From Oscillospiraceae bacterium (GTDB lineage: Bacteria; Bacillota; Clostridia; Oscillospirales; Oscillospiraceae): DNA of 64,000 bases. The stretch is from positions 62,001-126,000 of the forward strand of contig SVMG01000003.1 of NCBI GenBank assembly GCA_015067545.1, given 5' to 3'. The position numbers and the translations under genes are program-made. Below the pieces are notes generated by a model. The model saw nothing but the letters and a program-made list of their open reading frames with translations, made no database searches and had not been told where the DNA came from. This document shows positions 43,108 to 52,878 of the stretch, piece by piece; the first letter of the stretch is position 1, and every line of letters begins with the position of its first letter.

Positions 43108-43674
43108 TTATTCTCTCACCGGCACTCTGCGGGGAATCCAATAATACCGTCCCCTTGTCTTGGCCCAGGATATAAATCCTACCACGAGGCCCACAAGTGC
43201 CACCCCGGCACCGCTGCCCGCAACGATCACATTGACGATCCAGTTCTGCCCTATCTGCAACGCAGGAGACCACATAAACGCCAGCACTGTGGCGATTCCC
43301 CCCAGCAACGGCAGCAGTAGCGGTAACACCTTCCTGGAGAATATCAGGCTCACCACCGGGTACAAAATTCCAACAAAAAACGCAATCACCAGTTCCGTTG
43401 CGATCACATCCGCATCAAACTTGTAGGGCTTGCCGTATTCATCAACGATGTTTTCGCCATAGAGGCTTTTATACAGATCAGTCATGTCCTTGGAAATAGG
43501 CTTATGATGCTCGGGAAGCCAAACATATTCCGCAATGGAAACCATTCTGTCCTCATCTATGTGGGTCTTACAATCCGTGCAGTTCCAAAAAGGTAAAAAC
43601 TGCAGCGCCAGCACCGCCAGCATTAATACCGCACAAATATAATTTGTGATCCTTACCACAATACTTTGCTTCAT
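43108..43674 (-). CDS. Four-helix membrane protein with CTDCKTH extracellular loop (second copy)
   Basis: The 188-residue product starts at the ATG at 43674 with GGAGG eight bases upstream. It has a helix at about 11-30, then LPFWNCTDCKTH, SIAEYVWLPEHHKPISKDM and PYKFDAD, then three further helices and a basic tail. Loop identity with the 9653-10243 protein is far higher than helix identity. It forms a single-gene transcript between the ribosomal alpha operon and the second peptide/secreted-protein pair. The family is not recognised. Confidence 0.75.
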   Translation of the reverse strand: MKQSIVVRITNYICAVLMLAVLALQFLPFWNCTDCKTHIDEDRMVSIAEYVWLPEHHKPISKDMTDLYKSLYGENIVDEYGKPYKFDADVIATELVIAFFVGILYPVVSLIFSRKVLPLLLPLLGGIATVLAFMWSPALQIGQNWIVNVIVAGSGAGVALVGLVVGFISWAKTRGRYYWIPRRVPVRE

Positions 43675-43731
43675 GATATCGTGCCTCCTGTGTAAAAAAA
43701 CCGCATTCCGTCGAGGAGCATTTCTAATATT

Positions 43732-43759
43732 ATTATACTGTGTTTCCCTGCTTCCTCAA
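43732..43759 (-). promoter_or_regulatory. Promoter of the second CTDCKTH gene
   Basis: Minus strand: -35 TTGAGG (43754-43759), 16-bp spacer, -10 TATAAT (43732-43737), about 58 nt before the ATG. Confidence 0.75.
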
Positions 43760-43760
43760 G

Positions 43761-43794
43761 TTAAAACATTTGCTCCGCAATTAGACTTTTTGCA
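43761..43794 (-). promoter_or_regulatory. Tandem repeat upstream of the promoter
   Basis: Minus strand TGCAAAAAGTCTAA (43781-43794) and AGCAAATGTTTTAA (43761-43774) are 20 bp apart, the proximal copy ending one base before the -35 box, as at 43027-43055. Confidence 0.5.
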
Positions 43795-43805
43795 TAATGA
43801 CAAAA

Positions 43806-43833
43806 AAAGAGCGTGCTTTGCAGCACGCTCTTT
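43806..43833 (-). terminator. Terminator of the S10-spc-alpha operon
   Basis: A perfect 12-bp stem AAAGAGCGTGCT/AGCACGCTCTTT with a 4-nt loop, followed by seven U on the minus strand, 12 bp after the rplQ stop. Confidence 0.93.
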
Positions 43834-43845
43834 CTATTTTAAATA

Positions 43846-44187
43846 TCAGACCAGCTCGATGACTGCCATTTCAGCAGCGTCGCCGCGGCGGGCGCCGGTA
43901 CGGGTCACGCGGGTGTAACCACCGTTGCGCTCAGCGTACTTGGGAGCGATCTCCTTGAACAGCTTGTTTGCCACATCCTCCTTGGTGATGAAGGCCAGAG
44001 CACGGCGATAGTTGGCCAGGCCGCCCTTCTTGCCCAGGGTGATCATCTTCTCGACAACAGGCTGAACTTCCTTTGCGCGGTAGAAGGTGGTCTCGATCTT
44101 GCCGTTGTCCAGCAGATCGGTCACCAGCTGACGCAGCAGAGCTTTTCTCTGAGTGCTGGTTTTGCCCAGCTTACGAGTTCCGAACAT
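43846..44187 (-). CDS. rplQ: Ribosomal protein L17
   Basis: 113 residues with the L17 start [20 protein letters not shown] and the conserved [16 protein letters not shown] end. It is a structural protein near the large-subunit exit tunnel. Last gene of the long ribosomal series, 29 bp after rpoA and directly before the terminator. Confidence 0.97.
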   Translation of the reverse strand: MFGTRKLGKTSTQRKALLRQLVTDLLDNGKIETTFYRAKEVQPVVEKMITLGKKGGLANYRRALAFITKEDVANKLFKEIAPKYAERNGGYTRVTRTGARRGDAAEMAVIELV

Positions 44188-44216
44188 GAACTTTTCCTCC
44201 TTCTTAAAAGGTTGAC

Positions 44217-45176
44217 TTAGTTGTTGCTGCCAGAATCTTCGCTGGCCAGGGACAAGCCCATCATCTCCAGCTTCTTCTGAACCTCGTCCAGGGACTTCTT
44301 GCCCATATTGCGGACCTTCATCATATCCTCGCCGGTCTTGCTGATCAAGTCGGCAACAGTGTTGATGTTAGCACGCTTCAGGCAGTTGAAGCTCCGGACA
44401 GACAGATCCAGCTCATCGATTGTCATGGACAGCTTTGCATCGGGACGGTCCGTGCTCTTCTCAACCACCGTGGAATCTGTGCCGAGGGTATCGGACAGGT
44501 TCGTGAATACGGTCAGATGATCAGACAGGATCTTGGCGCCCAAAGAAACAGCATCCTTGGCGGAAATGGTGGAATCTGTCCAGACCTCAAGGGTCAGCTT
44601 GTCGAAGTCGGTCTTGTCACCGACACGAGTGGGCTCCACCGTGTAATTCACCTTTTTAACAGGGGAATAGATGGAGTCGATGGGAATCACACCGATCACG
44701 GTCTGTGCGGTCTTGTTCCGGTCAGAGGAAACATAGCCGCGACCCTGGGACAGAGTGATCTCCATATTGAAAGTGGCATTTTCGCCCAGAGTGCAGATGT
44801 GCAGCTCGGGGTTCAGGATCTCAACCTCACCGTCAGCCTTGATATCGCCTGCAGTGACCTCACAGGGGCCAACAGCGTCGATATATACGGTCTTGATGCC
44901 CTGGCTGTGCAGCTTGACGATCATCCGCTTCACATTCAGCACGATCTCAGTCACGTCCTCGGTAACACCGGGGATGGTGGAGAACTCATGCTGCACGCCG
45001 GCGATCTTAACAGATGTAGCGGCATAGCCGGGCAGGCTGCTGAGCATGATCCGGCGCAGAGAGTTGCCCAGAGTCATGCCATAACCCCGTTCCAGGGGCT
45101 CAACAACATACTTGCCGTAGGAGACGTCTTCAACGTCGTCCAAACAGGTGATGCGAGGCTTTTCGATTTCTACCAT
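44217..45176 (-). CDS. rpoA: RNA polymerase alpha subunit
   Basis: 319 residues. The N-terminal assembly domain (about 1-230) has [20 protein letters not shown], and the C-terminal domain (about 245-310) has [17 protein letters not shown], which contacts activators and UP elements. The A-rich repeats before several promoters of this island could in part be such UP elements. Confidence 0.98.
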   Translation of the reverse strand: MVEIEKPRITCLDDVEDVSYGKYVVEPLERGYGMTLGNSLRRIMLSSLPGYAATSVKIAGVQHEFSTIPGVTEDVTEIVLNVKRMIVKLHSQGIKTVYIDAVGPCEVTAGDIKADGEVEILNPELHICTLGENATFNMEITLSQGRGYVSSDRNKTAQTVIGVIPIDSIYSPVKKVNYTVEPTRVGDKTDFDKLTLEVWTDSTISAKDAVSLGAKILSDHLTVFTNLSDTLGTDSTVVEKSTDRPDAKLSMTIDELDLSVRSFNCLKRANINTVADLISKTGEDMMKVRNMGKKSLDEVQKKLEMMGLSLASEDSGSNN

Positions 45177-45255
45177 AATACATTACCCTCCTTCTCAAGT
45201 GTATGGGGTGTAGAATGCACCCCACAATTTGACAATACGACCAACAGGGTACCAA

Positions 45256-45852
45256 TTACTTGGAGTACAACTCGACGATCAGGTGCACTGCGATGTCGAA
45301 GTCGATGTCTGCCTGAGTAGGCATAGCAAGGACCTTACCCTGGAGGGTGTTCTTATCACGATCCAGCCACTTGGGAGCAGCAACAAATGCATCGTTCTCC
45401 TTCAAAGCCTTGAAGAAGTTGTTGGAAGCGCTCTTCTCGGAAACAGCGATCACATCGCCAACCTTGATCAGGTAGCTGGGGATGTTGACGCGGCTGCCGT
45501 TGACGGTAAAGTGGCCGTGGTTCACCAGCTGGCGAGCCTGGCGGCGGGAGTTGGCAAAGCCCAGACGGTACACGACGTTGTCAAGGCGGCGCTCCACGAA
45601 GGTCAGCAGCTCCTCACCGGTGTTGCCTTCCATGCGGGAAGCCTTGTCGTAGTAGTTCCGGAACTGCTTTTCCTGAATACCGTAAACAAATTTGACCTTC
45701 TGCTTTTCGGTCAGCTGAGTAGCATACTCAGACTTCTTAGCTCTTCTCTGACCGCCGGGATTCTTGTTGGAAGTCTTAGAATAACCCATGGCGGCAGGAG
45801 AAACGCCCAGCGCTCTGCAACGCTTCAGAACGGGCTGCATATTTTTAGCCAT
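45256..45852 (-). CDS. rpsD: Ribosomal protein S4
   Basis: 198 residues with the S4 RNA-binding domain RRQARQLVNHGHFTVNG and the LDNVVYRLGFA motif. The N-terminus has a single Cys (KRCRALG) and lacks the four-Cys zinc site, so it is the zinc-independent type. S4 binds 16S rRNA early in 30S assembly. It lies between rpsK and rpoA as usual. Confidence 0.97.
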   Translation of the reverse strand: MAKNMQPVLKRCRALGVSPAAMGYSKTSNKNPGGQRRAKKSEYATQLTEKQKVKFVYGIQEKQFRNYYDKASRMEGNTGEELLTFVERRLDNVVYRLGFANSRRQARQLVNHGHFTVNGSRVNIPSYLIKVGDVIAVSEKSASNNFFKALKENDAFVAAPKWLDRDKNTLQGKVLAMPTQADIDFDIAVHLIVELYSK

Positions 45853-45877
45853 AACGCAAAATTCCTCCTATTGCTTA

Positions 45878-46276
45878 TTAGACGCGACGTCTCTTGGGGG
45901 GACGGCAGCCATTGTGGGGGATGGGGGTGACGTCCTTAATCATAACGACTTCCAGACCTGCGGACTGCAGAGCCCGGATCGCAGCTTCACGTCCCTGGCC
46001 GGGGCCCTTAACATAGACCTCAACAGACTTCAGGCCGCAGTTGTCGATAGCAGCCTTTGCAGCAGTCTCAGCTGCAGTCTGAGCAGCGAAGGGAGTGGAT
46101 TTACGGGAACCACGGAAGCCCAGACCGCCGGAGGAAGCCCAGGAAAGGGCGTTGCCCTGCAGGTCGGTGATGGTCACCATGGTGTTGTTGAAAGAGGAAC
46201 GGATATGTGCCGCACCTTTTTCTACGTTTTTGCGCTCGCGACGGCGCTTGATGACTTTCTTAGTAGTCTTAGCCAT
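45878..46276 (-). CDS. rpsK: Ribosomal protein S11
   Basis: 132 residues with [20 protein letters not shown] and the C-terminal [13 protein letters not shown] typical of S11, part of the 30S platform. It follows rpsM by 15 bp. Confidence 0.97.
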   Translation of the reverse strand: MAKTTKKVIKRRRERKNVEKGAAHIRSSFNNTMVTITDLQGNALSWASSGGLGFRGSRKSTPFAAQTAAETAAKAAIDNCGLKSVEVYVKGPGQGREAAIRALQSAGLEVVMIKDVTPIPHNGCRPPKRRRV

Positions 46277-46291
46277 TGTACATATCCCTCC

Positions 46292-46660
46292 TTACTTCTT
46301 CTTATTGGCAATGGTCTTCTTGGGACCCTTGCGGGTACGAGCGTTAGTCTTGGTGCGCTGACCACGAACGGGCAGACCACGACGATGACGCAGGCCGCGG
46401 TAGCAGCCAATTTCGCTGAGCCGCTTGATGTTCATAGCGGTCTCACGACGCAGGTCACCTTCGATGATATAGTTATGCTCGATGGCATCACGCAGCAGGG
46501 CCTCCTGCTCTTCGGTCAGGTCCTTAACGCGGATATCGGGATTGATACCGGTCTTTTCCAGAACCTGGGCGGCACGGGCGGGGCCGATGCCGTAGATATA
46601 AGTCAGTGCAACTTCGATCCGCTTATCGCGGGGAAGGTCGATACCAGAAATACGTGCCAT
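46292..46660 (-). CDS. rpsM: Ribosomal protein S13
   Basis: 122 residues starting [20 protein letters not shown], with the basic tail [19 protein letters not shown]. It contacts P-site tRNA and L5 from the 30S head. A strong ribosome binding site lies upstream. Confidence 0.97.
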   Translation of the reverse strand: MARISGIDLPRDKRIEVALTYIYGIGPARAAQVLEKTGINPDIRVKDLTEEQEALLRDAIEHNYIIEGDLRRETAMNIKRLSEIGCYRGLRHRRGLPVRGQRTKTNARTRKGPKKTIANKKK

Positions 46661-46679
46661 ATTTTGTCAGCACCTCCTA

Positions 46680-46793
46680 TTAGCCTTGTCTCTGCTTATG
46701 CTTGGGGTTTTCGCAAATTACCATTACGCGACCCTTGCGCTTGATGATCTTACACTTTTCGCACATGGGTTTAACGGACGGTCTTACTTTCAT
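46680..46793 (-). CDS. rpmJ: Ribosomal protein L36
   Basis: A 37-residue gene with the sequence start [16 protein letters not shown] and zinc ligands Cys11, Cys14, Cys27 and His32, so it is the zinc-binding form. Position between infA and rpsM is the standard one. Confidence 0.97.
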   Translation of the reverse strand: MKVRPSVKPMCEKCKIIKRKGRVMVICENPKHKQRQG

Positions 46794-46832
46794 ACTGTTT
46801 AACCTCCATATGAGAAATTGTTTCTCTTGTGA

Positions 46833-47051
46833 TTACTTGCTTCTCCATGTGATCCGGCCTTGGGTCAGATCATAGGGAGACATTTGTACGGTTACTTTGT
46901 CACCGGGCAAAATCTTAATGAAATTCATTCTGAGTTTGCCGGAAATGTGTGCCAGAATGGTGTGACCGTTGCCAATGTCAACAGTGAACATTGCATTCGG
47001 CAGCGCATCGGTTACGATGCCCTCAATCTCGATTACGTCGTCTTTTGCCAA
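46833..47051 (-). CDS. infA: Translation initiation factor IF-1
   Basis: 72 residues with the S1-like OB fold: [20 protein letters not shown] and the end [11 protein letters not shown]. It binds the 30S A site during initiation. 12 bp after the KOW-domain gene. Confidence 0.97.
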   Translation of the reverse strand: MAKDDVIEIEGIVTDALPNAMFTVDIGNGHTILAHISGKLRMNFIKILPGDKVTVQMSPYDLTQGRITWRSK

Positions 47052-47063
47052 GTCAGAAACCTC

Positions 47064-47360
47064 CTAGGTCGTTACTTGCATTTCCCGGCTTAGGTAAGCC
47101 AGATCTCTTCGTAATTCGCTGTTGAGCACTTTGTCGCCGGATCTTAGCTTTTCGGCGACTCTGGTCTCAGAGCGAAGGACCTTATCTACATGCCGGCGCT
47201 TTTTGCGCTTGGGCTGTTCCAGGGTACGGTCCTTTCCATTGCCCAGGATCAGGTATTGTTCATCCACATCCAAAACGTAGAAGAGCTTTCCCTTCTCCCG
47301 GCCGGCTGTGGCGATCACCACATCCGCAATTTGAATATCCGATAATCGTTCTGGGTCCAT
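47064..47360 (-). CDS. KOW-domain RNA-binding protein (L14e-like)
   Basis: 98 residues with an N-terminal KOW-like segment (QIADVVIATAGREKGKLFYV) and a Lys/Arg-rich middle (QPKRKKRRHVDKV). Similar small proteins occur between map and infA in many Clostridia and Bacilli. It probably binds ribosomal RNA; its role is not established. It lies 2 bp after map. Confidence 0.85.
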   Translation of the reverse strand: MDPERLSDIQIADVVIATAGREKGKLFYVLDVDEQYLILGNGKDRTLEQPKRKKRRHVDKVLRSETRVAEKLRSGDKVLNSELRRDLAYLSREMQVTT

Positions 47361-47362
47361 AG

Positions 47363-48118
47363 TTAAAGTCCTTCAGTGACGGTGAGTATTTCCGGCTCGC
47401 CGTCGGTGATGAGTACAGTATTTTCATAGTGGGCCGAGAGCTTTCCGTCGGCAGTGACGGTGGTCCATCCGTCCTTGAGAATGCGCACATCATATGTGCC
47501 TTCATTCACCATGGGTTCGATGGCCAGGGTCATTCCGGGGATCAGTCTGGGACCACGACCGGGTGCACCGAAATTCGGCACCTCCGGCTCCTCATGCAGC
47601 TGCGCGCCTACGCCGTGACCTACGAAGGATCGCACAACCGAATAACCGTTAGACTCCACATACGTCTGAATGGCGTGGGAGATATCGGACACTCTGTGTC
47701 CGCGCCTGACAAAGCGGAGACCTTCGAAGAAGCTCTGCTTTGTGACATTGATCAGCTTTTCAGCTTCGGCGCTGATGGCACCGCAGGGAAAAGTTGCTGC
47801 GCAATCGCCATGAAATCCCTTGTAGAACGCACCCACATCAACGGAGACGATATCCCCTTCCTGCAGCACATAGCCGCCGGGAATTCCGTGGATGATCGTA
47901 TCATTGACGGAGATGCAGACACTCGCAGGGTAGCCGTTATAGTGCAGGAACGACGGTTTCGCGCCCTGACGCACGATAAAATCGTGAACAGCCTTGTCGA
48001 TCTGCTCGGTTGACACGCCGGGTCTTACCATTTCCCCTGCCAAGGCACGGGCTGCCGCGGTAATTTTACAAGCCTGGCGCATGAACGCGAGCTCACGCTC
48101 ATTTTTGATTGCTATCAT
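47363..48118 (-). CDS. map: Methionine aminopeptidase, type I
   Basis: 251 residues. Metal-ligand motifs DVGAFYKGFHGDCA, GHGVGAQLHEEP and TLAIEPMVNEG are present. It removes the initiator Met from nascent chains. It overlaps adk by 4 bp, which suggests coupled translation. Confidence 0.97.
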   Translation of the reverse strand: MIAIKNERELAFMRQACKITAAARALAGEMVRPGVSTEQIDKAVHDFIVRQGAKPSFLHYNGYPASVCISVNDTIIHGIPGGYVLQEGDIVSVDVGAFYKGFHGDCAATFPCGAISAEAEKLINVTKQSFFEGLRFVRRGHRVSDISHAIQTYVESNGYSVVRSFVGHGVGAQLHEEPEVPNFGAPGRGPRLIPGMTLAIEPMVNEGTYDVRILKDGWTTVTADGKLSAHYENTVLITDGEPEILTVTEGL

Positions 48119-48753
48119 ACTTTTACCCCAATTGCCTTCAGGATGTCCTGATTGGCACCCTCAATGGACTGGTTGCCTTCCACCAGGCAAAGCTTGCCGC
48201 GTTTGGCATAGAAGTCCTTGAGAACCTCTGTCAGTTCATGATAAACCTCCAGACGGTGGCGGACAGTTTCCGCCGCATCATCCTTGCGGATCATCAGTTC
48301 ACCCTGGCAAATGTCGCAAATGCCTTCGGCTTTCGGGGGATTGGCGGCAATGTGATAGCTGGCACCGCATTTGCTGCAGACCCGCCGGCCGGTCATCCGG
48401 CCCTCGATCACATCGTCGTCGATCTCAATAGAAATTACATGGTCGATGCGGATGCCCCGCTCTTCCAGCGCCTCAGCCTGGGCCAGTGTGCGGGGCACAC
48501 CGTCCAAAATAAAGCCATTGGCGCAGTCAGCCTGGGCGACCCGTTCCGCAACGATGTCAAGAATGACACCGTCGGGAACCAGGGAACCTTCGTCCATGAT
48601 TTTCTTAACCTGTTGCCCCAGTGCAGAACCATTTTTCATGGCCTCCCGGAGCATATTCCCGGTAGATATGGCGGGGATGGAGAGTTTCTGAACCAGAAGC
48701 TCTGCTTGTGTCCCCTTTCCGGCGCCGGGAGCGCCCAGTAGGATCAAATTCAT
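48115..48753 (-). CDS. adk: Adenylate kinase, zinc-binding lid type
   Basis: 212 residues with the P-loop GAPGAGKGTQ at 7-16, DGVPRTLAQAEAL and a lid with two CxxC pairs (CSKC, CDIC) that bind zinc in Gram-positive enzymes. It interconverts AMP, ADP and ATP. Standard position between secY and map. Confidence 0.97.
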   Translation of the reverse strand: MNLILLGAPGAGKGTQAELLVQKLSIPAISTGNMLREAMKNGSALGQQVKKIMDEGSLVPDGVILDIVAERVAQADCANGFILDGVPRTLAQAEALEERGIRIDHVISIEIDDDVIEGRMTGRRVCSKCGASYHIAANPPKAEGICDICQGELMIRKDDAAETVRHRLEVYHELTEVLKDFYAKRGKLCLVEGNQSIEGANQDILKAIGVKV

Positions 48754-48771
48754 CCTGCCAGTCCTCCAAAC

Positions 48772-50037
48772 TTAGTCAAGGAAGCCCTTGTAATGGCGCA
48801 TCAGCATCTGAGCCTCCAGAGCCTTCACGGTTTCCAGTGCAACGCTGACCACGATGATGACGGATGTGCCGCCGATGGCCAGAGACTGGACAGAGGGCAG
48901 CAGATTGCCGGCAATGATGGGCAGCAGTGCCACGATACCGAGATACACAGCACCAAATACAACGATCTTGTTGATGACCTTCTTGATGAAGTCGGCAGTG
49001 GGCTTTCCGGGACGGAAGCCGGGAATGAAACCGCCGTTCTTCTTCAGATTGTTGGAGATCTCCACGGGATCATACTGGATGGATGCATAGAACCAGCTGA
49101 AGAAGAAGATCAGCAGGAAGTAGATCACAGCATACAGCCAGCTGGTGGAGCTAAACACATTCTCATACCACCAGCCGCTGGTCACACCTGCGAAGGTGCA
49201 GATGGTAGCGGGCAGGGAGCAAATGGACTGTGCAAAGATAACAGGCATAACACCGGTCATGCTCACCTTGATGGGCAGATTGGTGTTCTGTCCGCCGTAG
49301 ACCTTCCGGCCCACAACACGCTTGGCGTACTGAACAGGGATGCGGCGCTCAGCATCGTTGGTGAATACGATCAAAACGACCAGAGCCAGCATACCGATCA
49401 CAACCAGGATGATGTGCCACCAAACCATGTGGATGGTGGTGTTCAGCATCGCGGGCAGACGGGAGATAATGTTTGCGAACAGGATGATGGAGATACCGTT
49501 GCCGATACCGTGCTCGGTGATCTGCTCACCCAGCCACATAACCACGGAAGAACCGGCAGCAAACGCCAGAACAATGACCACTGCGTTCAGGAAACCGGTC
49601 TCAGTGACGATACCGGCGCCGGAGTTGACGAGCATCATGTAATATGCCCAACCCATCAGCAGACCCAGAGCAACCGTAGTGATACGGGTGATCATGTTCA
49701 GCTTCTTCTTGCCTTCTTCGCCGCCATCCTTCTGCAGCCGCTCCAGTGCAGGAATTGCAATGGTCAGCAGCTGAATGATGATGGATGCGTTGATGTAGGG
49801 CTGGATGGACAGCGCCAGAACGGTTGCCTGAGAGAAGGCAGAGCCGGACATGGCGTTGTACAGGCCCAAAATGGTATCAGACAGGGTAGTGTTAAAGTAG
49901 CTGGTCAGTGCGTCCACATTGATGTAGGGCACCGGAATCACGCTACCGATGCGGTACAGCAGCATGATCAGCACAGTGAAGATCAGCTTCTTACGCAGTT
50001 CAGGGATGTTCCAAGCGTTTCTAAGAGTTGTAAACAC
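48772..50037 (-). CDS. secY: Preprotein translocase subunit SecY
   Basis: 421 residues with ten membrane helices; RKKLIFTVLIMLLYRIGSVI at the start and GGFIPGFRPGKPT in the cytoplasmic loop that meets SecA and ribosomes are typical. It forms the channel that would export the giant lyases and secreted proteins of this island. It directly abuts rplO. Confidence 0.97.
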   Translation of the reverse strand: MFTTLRNAWNIPELRKKLIFTVLIMLLYRIGSVIPVPYINVDALTSYFNTTLSDTILGLYNAMSGSAFSQATVLALSIQPYINASIIIQLLTIAIPALERLQKDGGEEGKKKLNMITRITTVALGLLMGWAYYMMLVNSGAGIVTETGFLNAVVIVLAFAAGSSVVMWLGEQITEHGIGNGISIILFANIISRLPAMLNTTIHMVWWHIILVVIGMLALVVLIVFTNDAERRIPVQYAKRVVGRKVYGGQNTNLPIKVSMTGVMPVIFAQSICSLPATICTFAGVTSGWWYENVFSSTSWLYAVIYFLLIFFFSWFYASIQYDPVEISNNLKKNGGFIPGFRPGKPTADFIKKVINKIVVFGAVYLGIVALLPIIAGNLLPSVQSLAIGGTSVIIVVSVALETVKALEAQMLMRHYKGFLD

Positions 50038-50478
50038 TTAAATCACCTCGGCCTTTCCGCCTGCCTGCTGGATCTTTTCCTTTGCAGACTCAGAGAAAGC
50101 CGCTGCTTTAACAGTAATTTTCTTGGTCAGGTTGCCGTTGGACAGAACCTTCAGACCGTAGGGGCACTCGGAGATGATGCCCTTTTCAATCAGCGCAGCG
50201 GCGTCGACCACAGCGCCATCCTCAAAGCAATTCAGTGCAGCCAGATTGACAGCAGTCAGAGGCTTTGCAAAGATGTTGTTGAAGCCGCGCTTGGGAACAC
50301 GACGAACCAGAGGCATCTGGCCGCCTTCAAAGCCGACGCGGACCTTGCCGCCGGAGCGGGCCTTCTGGCCCTTGTGACCACGACCACCGGTCTTGCCGTT
50401 GCCGGAACCGGTACCGCGGCCCTTCCGCTTGCCCACCTGAGTGGAACCCAGGACAGGAGAGAGTTCATGCAGATTCAT
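50038..50478 (-). CDS. rplO: Ribosomal protein L15
   Basis: 146 residues with the Gly/Arg/Lys-rich start ([20 protein letters not shown]) and the [18 protein letters not shown] motif. Large-subunit assembly protein, directly before secY. Confidence 0.97.
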   Translation of the reverse strand: MNLHELSPVLGSTQVGKRKGRGTGSGNGKTGGRGHKGQKARSGGKVRVGFEGGQMPLVRRVPKRGFNNIFAKPLTAVNLAALNCFEDGAVVDAAALIEKGIISECPYGLKVLSNGNLTKKITVKAAAFSESAKEKIQQAGGKAEVI

Positions 50479-50492
50479 ATTCTGTCTCCTCC

Positions 50493-50675
50493 TTATTCTA
50501 CTTCGGTGACCTGCAGCAGATAGCCGATCTTGGCGATCTTACCGCGGGTCTGAGTGTTGTCCGGCTGGATGGTAGTCTGGCCGATCTTACGCAGACCCAG
50601 GCTCTCAGCAGTTGCGATGTGCTTTTCCAGACGGCCGTTCAGGCTCTTAACAAGAGTAATCTTCAGATTTGCCAT
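50493..50675 (-). CDS. rpmD: Ribosomal protein L30
   Basis: 60 residues, the short bacterial form, with [10 protein letters not shown] at the start and [15 protein letters not shown]. Standard place between rpsE and rplO. Confidence 0.96.
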   Translation of the reverse strand: MANLKITLVKSLNGRLEKHIATAESLGLRKIGQTTIQPDNTQTRGKIAKIGYLLQVTEVE

Positions 50676-50692
50676 GTTAATTGCCCTCCTTG

Positions 50693-51199
50693 TTATACAA
50701 TTTCTTCTACGCTCTTACCGCGGATAGCAGCAACCTGCTCGGGAGAACGCAGAGAGGCCAGGCCGGCCATGGTGGCCTTGACCACATTCTGGGGATTGTT
50801 GGAACGCAGGCACTTGGAGCAGATGTTCTTAATGCCAACAGCCTCCATAACGGCACGGACAGCGCCGCCGGCGATCACGCCGGTACCTTCGGTAGCGGGC
50901 TTCAGCAGAACAGTGCCTGCACCGTAAATACCGATGACATCATGAGGAATGGTGTTGCCGGAGAGAGAGACCTTGATCATGTTCTTCTTGGCATCAGCGA
51001 TACCCTTGATGATAGCCTCGGAAACTTCGGCAGCCTTACCCAGGCCGTAACCAACAGTGCCCTTGCCGTCGCCCACGACGACCAGAGCGGAGAACTTCAT
51101 AACGCGGCCGCCCTTAACGGTCTTGCTGACACGGTTCAGGTAAACGACCTTTTCAATGAACTCAGGAGCTTCATTGACAGAAGTCTTATTATAAGCCAT
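50693..51199 (-). CDS. rpsE: Ribosomal protein S5
   Basis: 168 residues with the double-stranded RNA-binding part ([19 protein letters not shown]) and [15 protein letters not shown]. It supports decoding fidelity at the mRNA entry site. Confidence 0.97.
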   Translation of the reverse strand: MAYNKTSVNEAPEFIEKVVYLNRVSKTVKGGRVMKFSALVVVGDGKGTVGYGLGKAAEVSEAIIKGIADAKKNMIKVSLSGNTIPHDVIGIYGAGTVLLKPATEGTGVIAGGAVRAVMEAVGIKNICSKCLRSNNPQNVVKATMAGLASLRSPEQVAAIRGKSVEEIV

Positions 51200-51217
51200 T
51201 TCTTTTCCTCCTCTACC

Positions 51218-51577
51218 TTAGAAATTGAGTCCGCCTTCGCGGGCGCCCTCAGCCAGGGCAGCGACACGGCCGTGATAGATATAGCCGCCGCGATCGAAGA
51301 CCACGTCTTCGATGCCCTTTGCCTTGGCACGCTCTGCCAGGGTAAGACCTACCTTCTTCGCAGCTTCTGCGTTGCCGGTAGCACCTTCGAACTCTTTCTC
51401 CAGCGTATTGGCGGAAACCAGAGTGACACCGTTCACATCATCGATGAGCTGAGCGTAGATGTTCGCGTTGGAACGGAACACGTTCAGACGGGGACACTCA
51501 GCAGTGCCGGAGATCTTGCCACGAACGCGGACATGCCGCTTCAGGCGCATTGCTTTCTTATTAACCTTGCTGACCAT
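51218..51577 (-). CDS. rplR: Ribosomal protein L18
   Basis: 119 residues with [20 protein letters not shown] and the end [20 protein letters not shown]. It binds 5S rRNA with L5. Confidence 0.97.
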   Translation of the reverse strand: MVSKVNKKAMRLKRHVRVRGKISGTAECPRLNVFRSNANIYAQLIDDVNGVTLVSANTLEKEFEGATGNAEAAKKVGLTLAERAKAKGIEDVVFDRGGYIYHGRVAALAEGAREGGLNF

Positions 51578-51592
51578 TTCGGCACACCTCCA

Positions 51593-52138
51593 TTACTTCT
51601 TACCACCGGTCTTACCAACCTTGCGGCGGATAACTTCGGTGGTGTACTTGATGCCCTTGCCCTTGTAAGGCTCGGGGGGACGCTTACCACGGACTTCAGC
51701 GGCAAACTGGCCAACGGCCTGCTTGTCAATACCGCTGATGACGATCTTGTTGGGAGTGGGGACTTCCACAGTGATGCCGGGGATCTCGTCCACGAAAACC
51801 TCGTGGGAGAAGCCCAGACGCATGACCAGCTGGTTGCCCTTCTTCTCAGCACGGTAGCCAACGCCGTTGACTTCCAGCTCCTTGCTGTAGCCCTTCTCAA
51901 CGCCCTCGACCATGTTGTTGATCAGAGTACGGGTCAGGCCGTGCAGTGCTCTGTGCTGTGCCTCGTCATCGGGACGGGAAACGGTCAGAACATTGCCTTC
52001 CACCTTCAGGATCATGTCCTGGTGGAACTTGTTGGTCAATTCGCCCTTGGGGCCCTTGACGGTCACCACATTGCCTTCGGCAACATTAACGGTGACGTTT
52101 GCCGGGATAACGACCGGCTTCTTACCAATTCTAGACAT
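51593..52138 (-). CDS. rplF: Ribosomal protein L6
   Basis: 181 residues, two related halves; [14 protein letters not shown] at the start and [14 protein letters not shown] near the end, a highly conserved L6 signature. Near the factor-binding site of the 50S subunit. Confidence 0.97.
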   Translation of the reverse strand: MSRIGKKPVVIPANVTVNVAEGNVVTVKGPKGELTNKFHQDMILKVEGNVLTVSRPDDEAQHRALHGLTRTLINNMVEGVEKGYSKELEVNGVGYRAEKKGNQLVMRLGFSHEVFVDEIPGITVEVPTPNKIVISGIDKQAVGQFAAEVRGKRPPEPYKGKGIKYTTEVIRRKVGKTGGKK

Positions 52139-52151
52139 TCCGCAATCCTCC

Positions 52152-52550
52152 TTACCACACGAAGGCCAGAACTTCGCCGCCGATGTGCAGCTCGCGGGCC
52201 TTCTTGTCGGTCATAACACCCTTGGAAGTGGACACGATGGCGATACCCAGGCCCTTGAGAACCTTGGGCAGCTCCTCAGCGCCGGCGTAAACACGCAGAC
52301 CGGGCTTGGAGACGCGGCGCAGACCGGAAATGACCTGCTCCTTCTTGCCGTGATACTTCAGAGTGATGTGGATGATGCCCTGATTGCCGTTGTCCACCAG
52401 AGTGTAGGACTTGATATAGCCCTCGTCCAGCAGGATCTGTGCAATGGCCTTCTTCAGGTTGGAAGCAGGAACATCGACGGTTTCGTGCTTTGCAGAGTTT
52501 GCATTCCGGATACGGGTCAGCATATCTGCTACGGGATCAGTGATGTGCAT
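52152..52550 (-). CDS. rpsH: Ribosomal protein S8
   Basis: 132 residues from the ATG at 52550 ([17 protein letters not shown]), the normal S8 length; a longer open frame upstream is not supported because a GGAGG site precedes this ATG. Ends VLAFVW. S8 binds 16S rRNA helix 21 and in some bacteria its own spc mRNA. Confidence 0.96.
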   Translation of the reverse strand: MHITDPVADMLTRIRNANSAKHETVDVPASNLKKAIAQILLDEGYIKSYTLVDNGNQGIIHITLKYHGKKEQVISGLRRVSKPGLRVYAGAEELPKVLKGLGIAIVSTSKGVMTDKKARELHIGGEVLAFVW

Positions 52551-52675
52551 TTTAATATCCTCCTTAATGAAGTTACGGGACTTGCCCGTGAAGATCAGGG
52601 GGTATCCGGGGAATGCGCTTGCCCGAAAGCAAGCCATCTTCCCGGGACTTCCCTAATCCTTGTTACAAATTGTGA
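52551..52675 (-). promoter_or_regulatory. Structured spacer between rpsZ and rpsH
   Basis: This 125-bp gap is long for this operon. GCTTGC/GCAAGC (52617-52622 and 52629-52634) and CCGGG/CCCGG (52606-52610 and 52641-52645) form a nested hairpin. It could be an mRNA binding site for S8 or a processing site; S8 feedback at a nearby position is known from E. coli, but I cannot show the S8 site here. Confidence 0.4.
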
Positions 52676-52861
52676 TTACCAGCTGGCCTTGCGGACACCG
52701 GGAATCTGACCCTTGTAGGCCAGCTCACGGAAGCAGATACGGCACACGCCGTAATCGCGCAGGTAAGCATGGGGTCTGCCGCAGATCTTGCAGCGGTTGT
52801 AGCGGCGGCTGGAGAACTTAGCCTCAGCCTGCTGCTTCAGGATCATAGACTTCTTAGCCAT
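52676..52861 (-). CDS. rpsZ: Ribosomal protein S14, zinc type
   Basis: 61 residues with zinc ligands Cys24, Cys27, Cys40 and Cys43, the short zinc-dependent S14 common in Firmicutes. The end IPGVRKASW is typical. Confidence 0.97.
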   Translation of the reverse strand: MAKKSMILKQQAEAKFSSRRYNRCKICGRPHAYLRDYGVCRICFRELAYKGQIPGVRKASW

Positions 52862-52878
52862 TTACCATATCCTCCTAA

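Noticed and set aside
52551..52637. Longer S8 start giving 161 residues
   Set aside because: The usual S8 length and a GGAGG site support the ATG at 52550.
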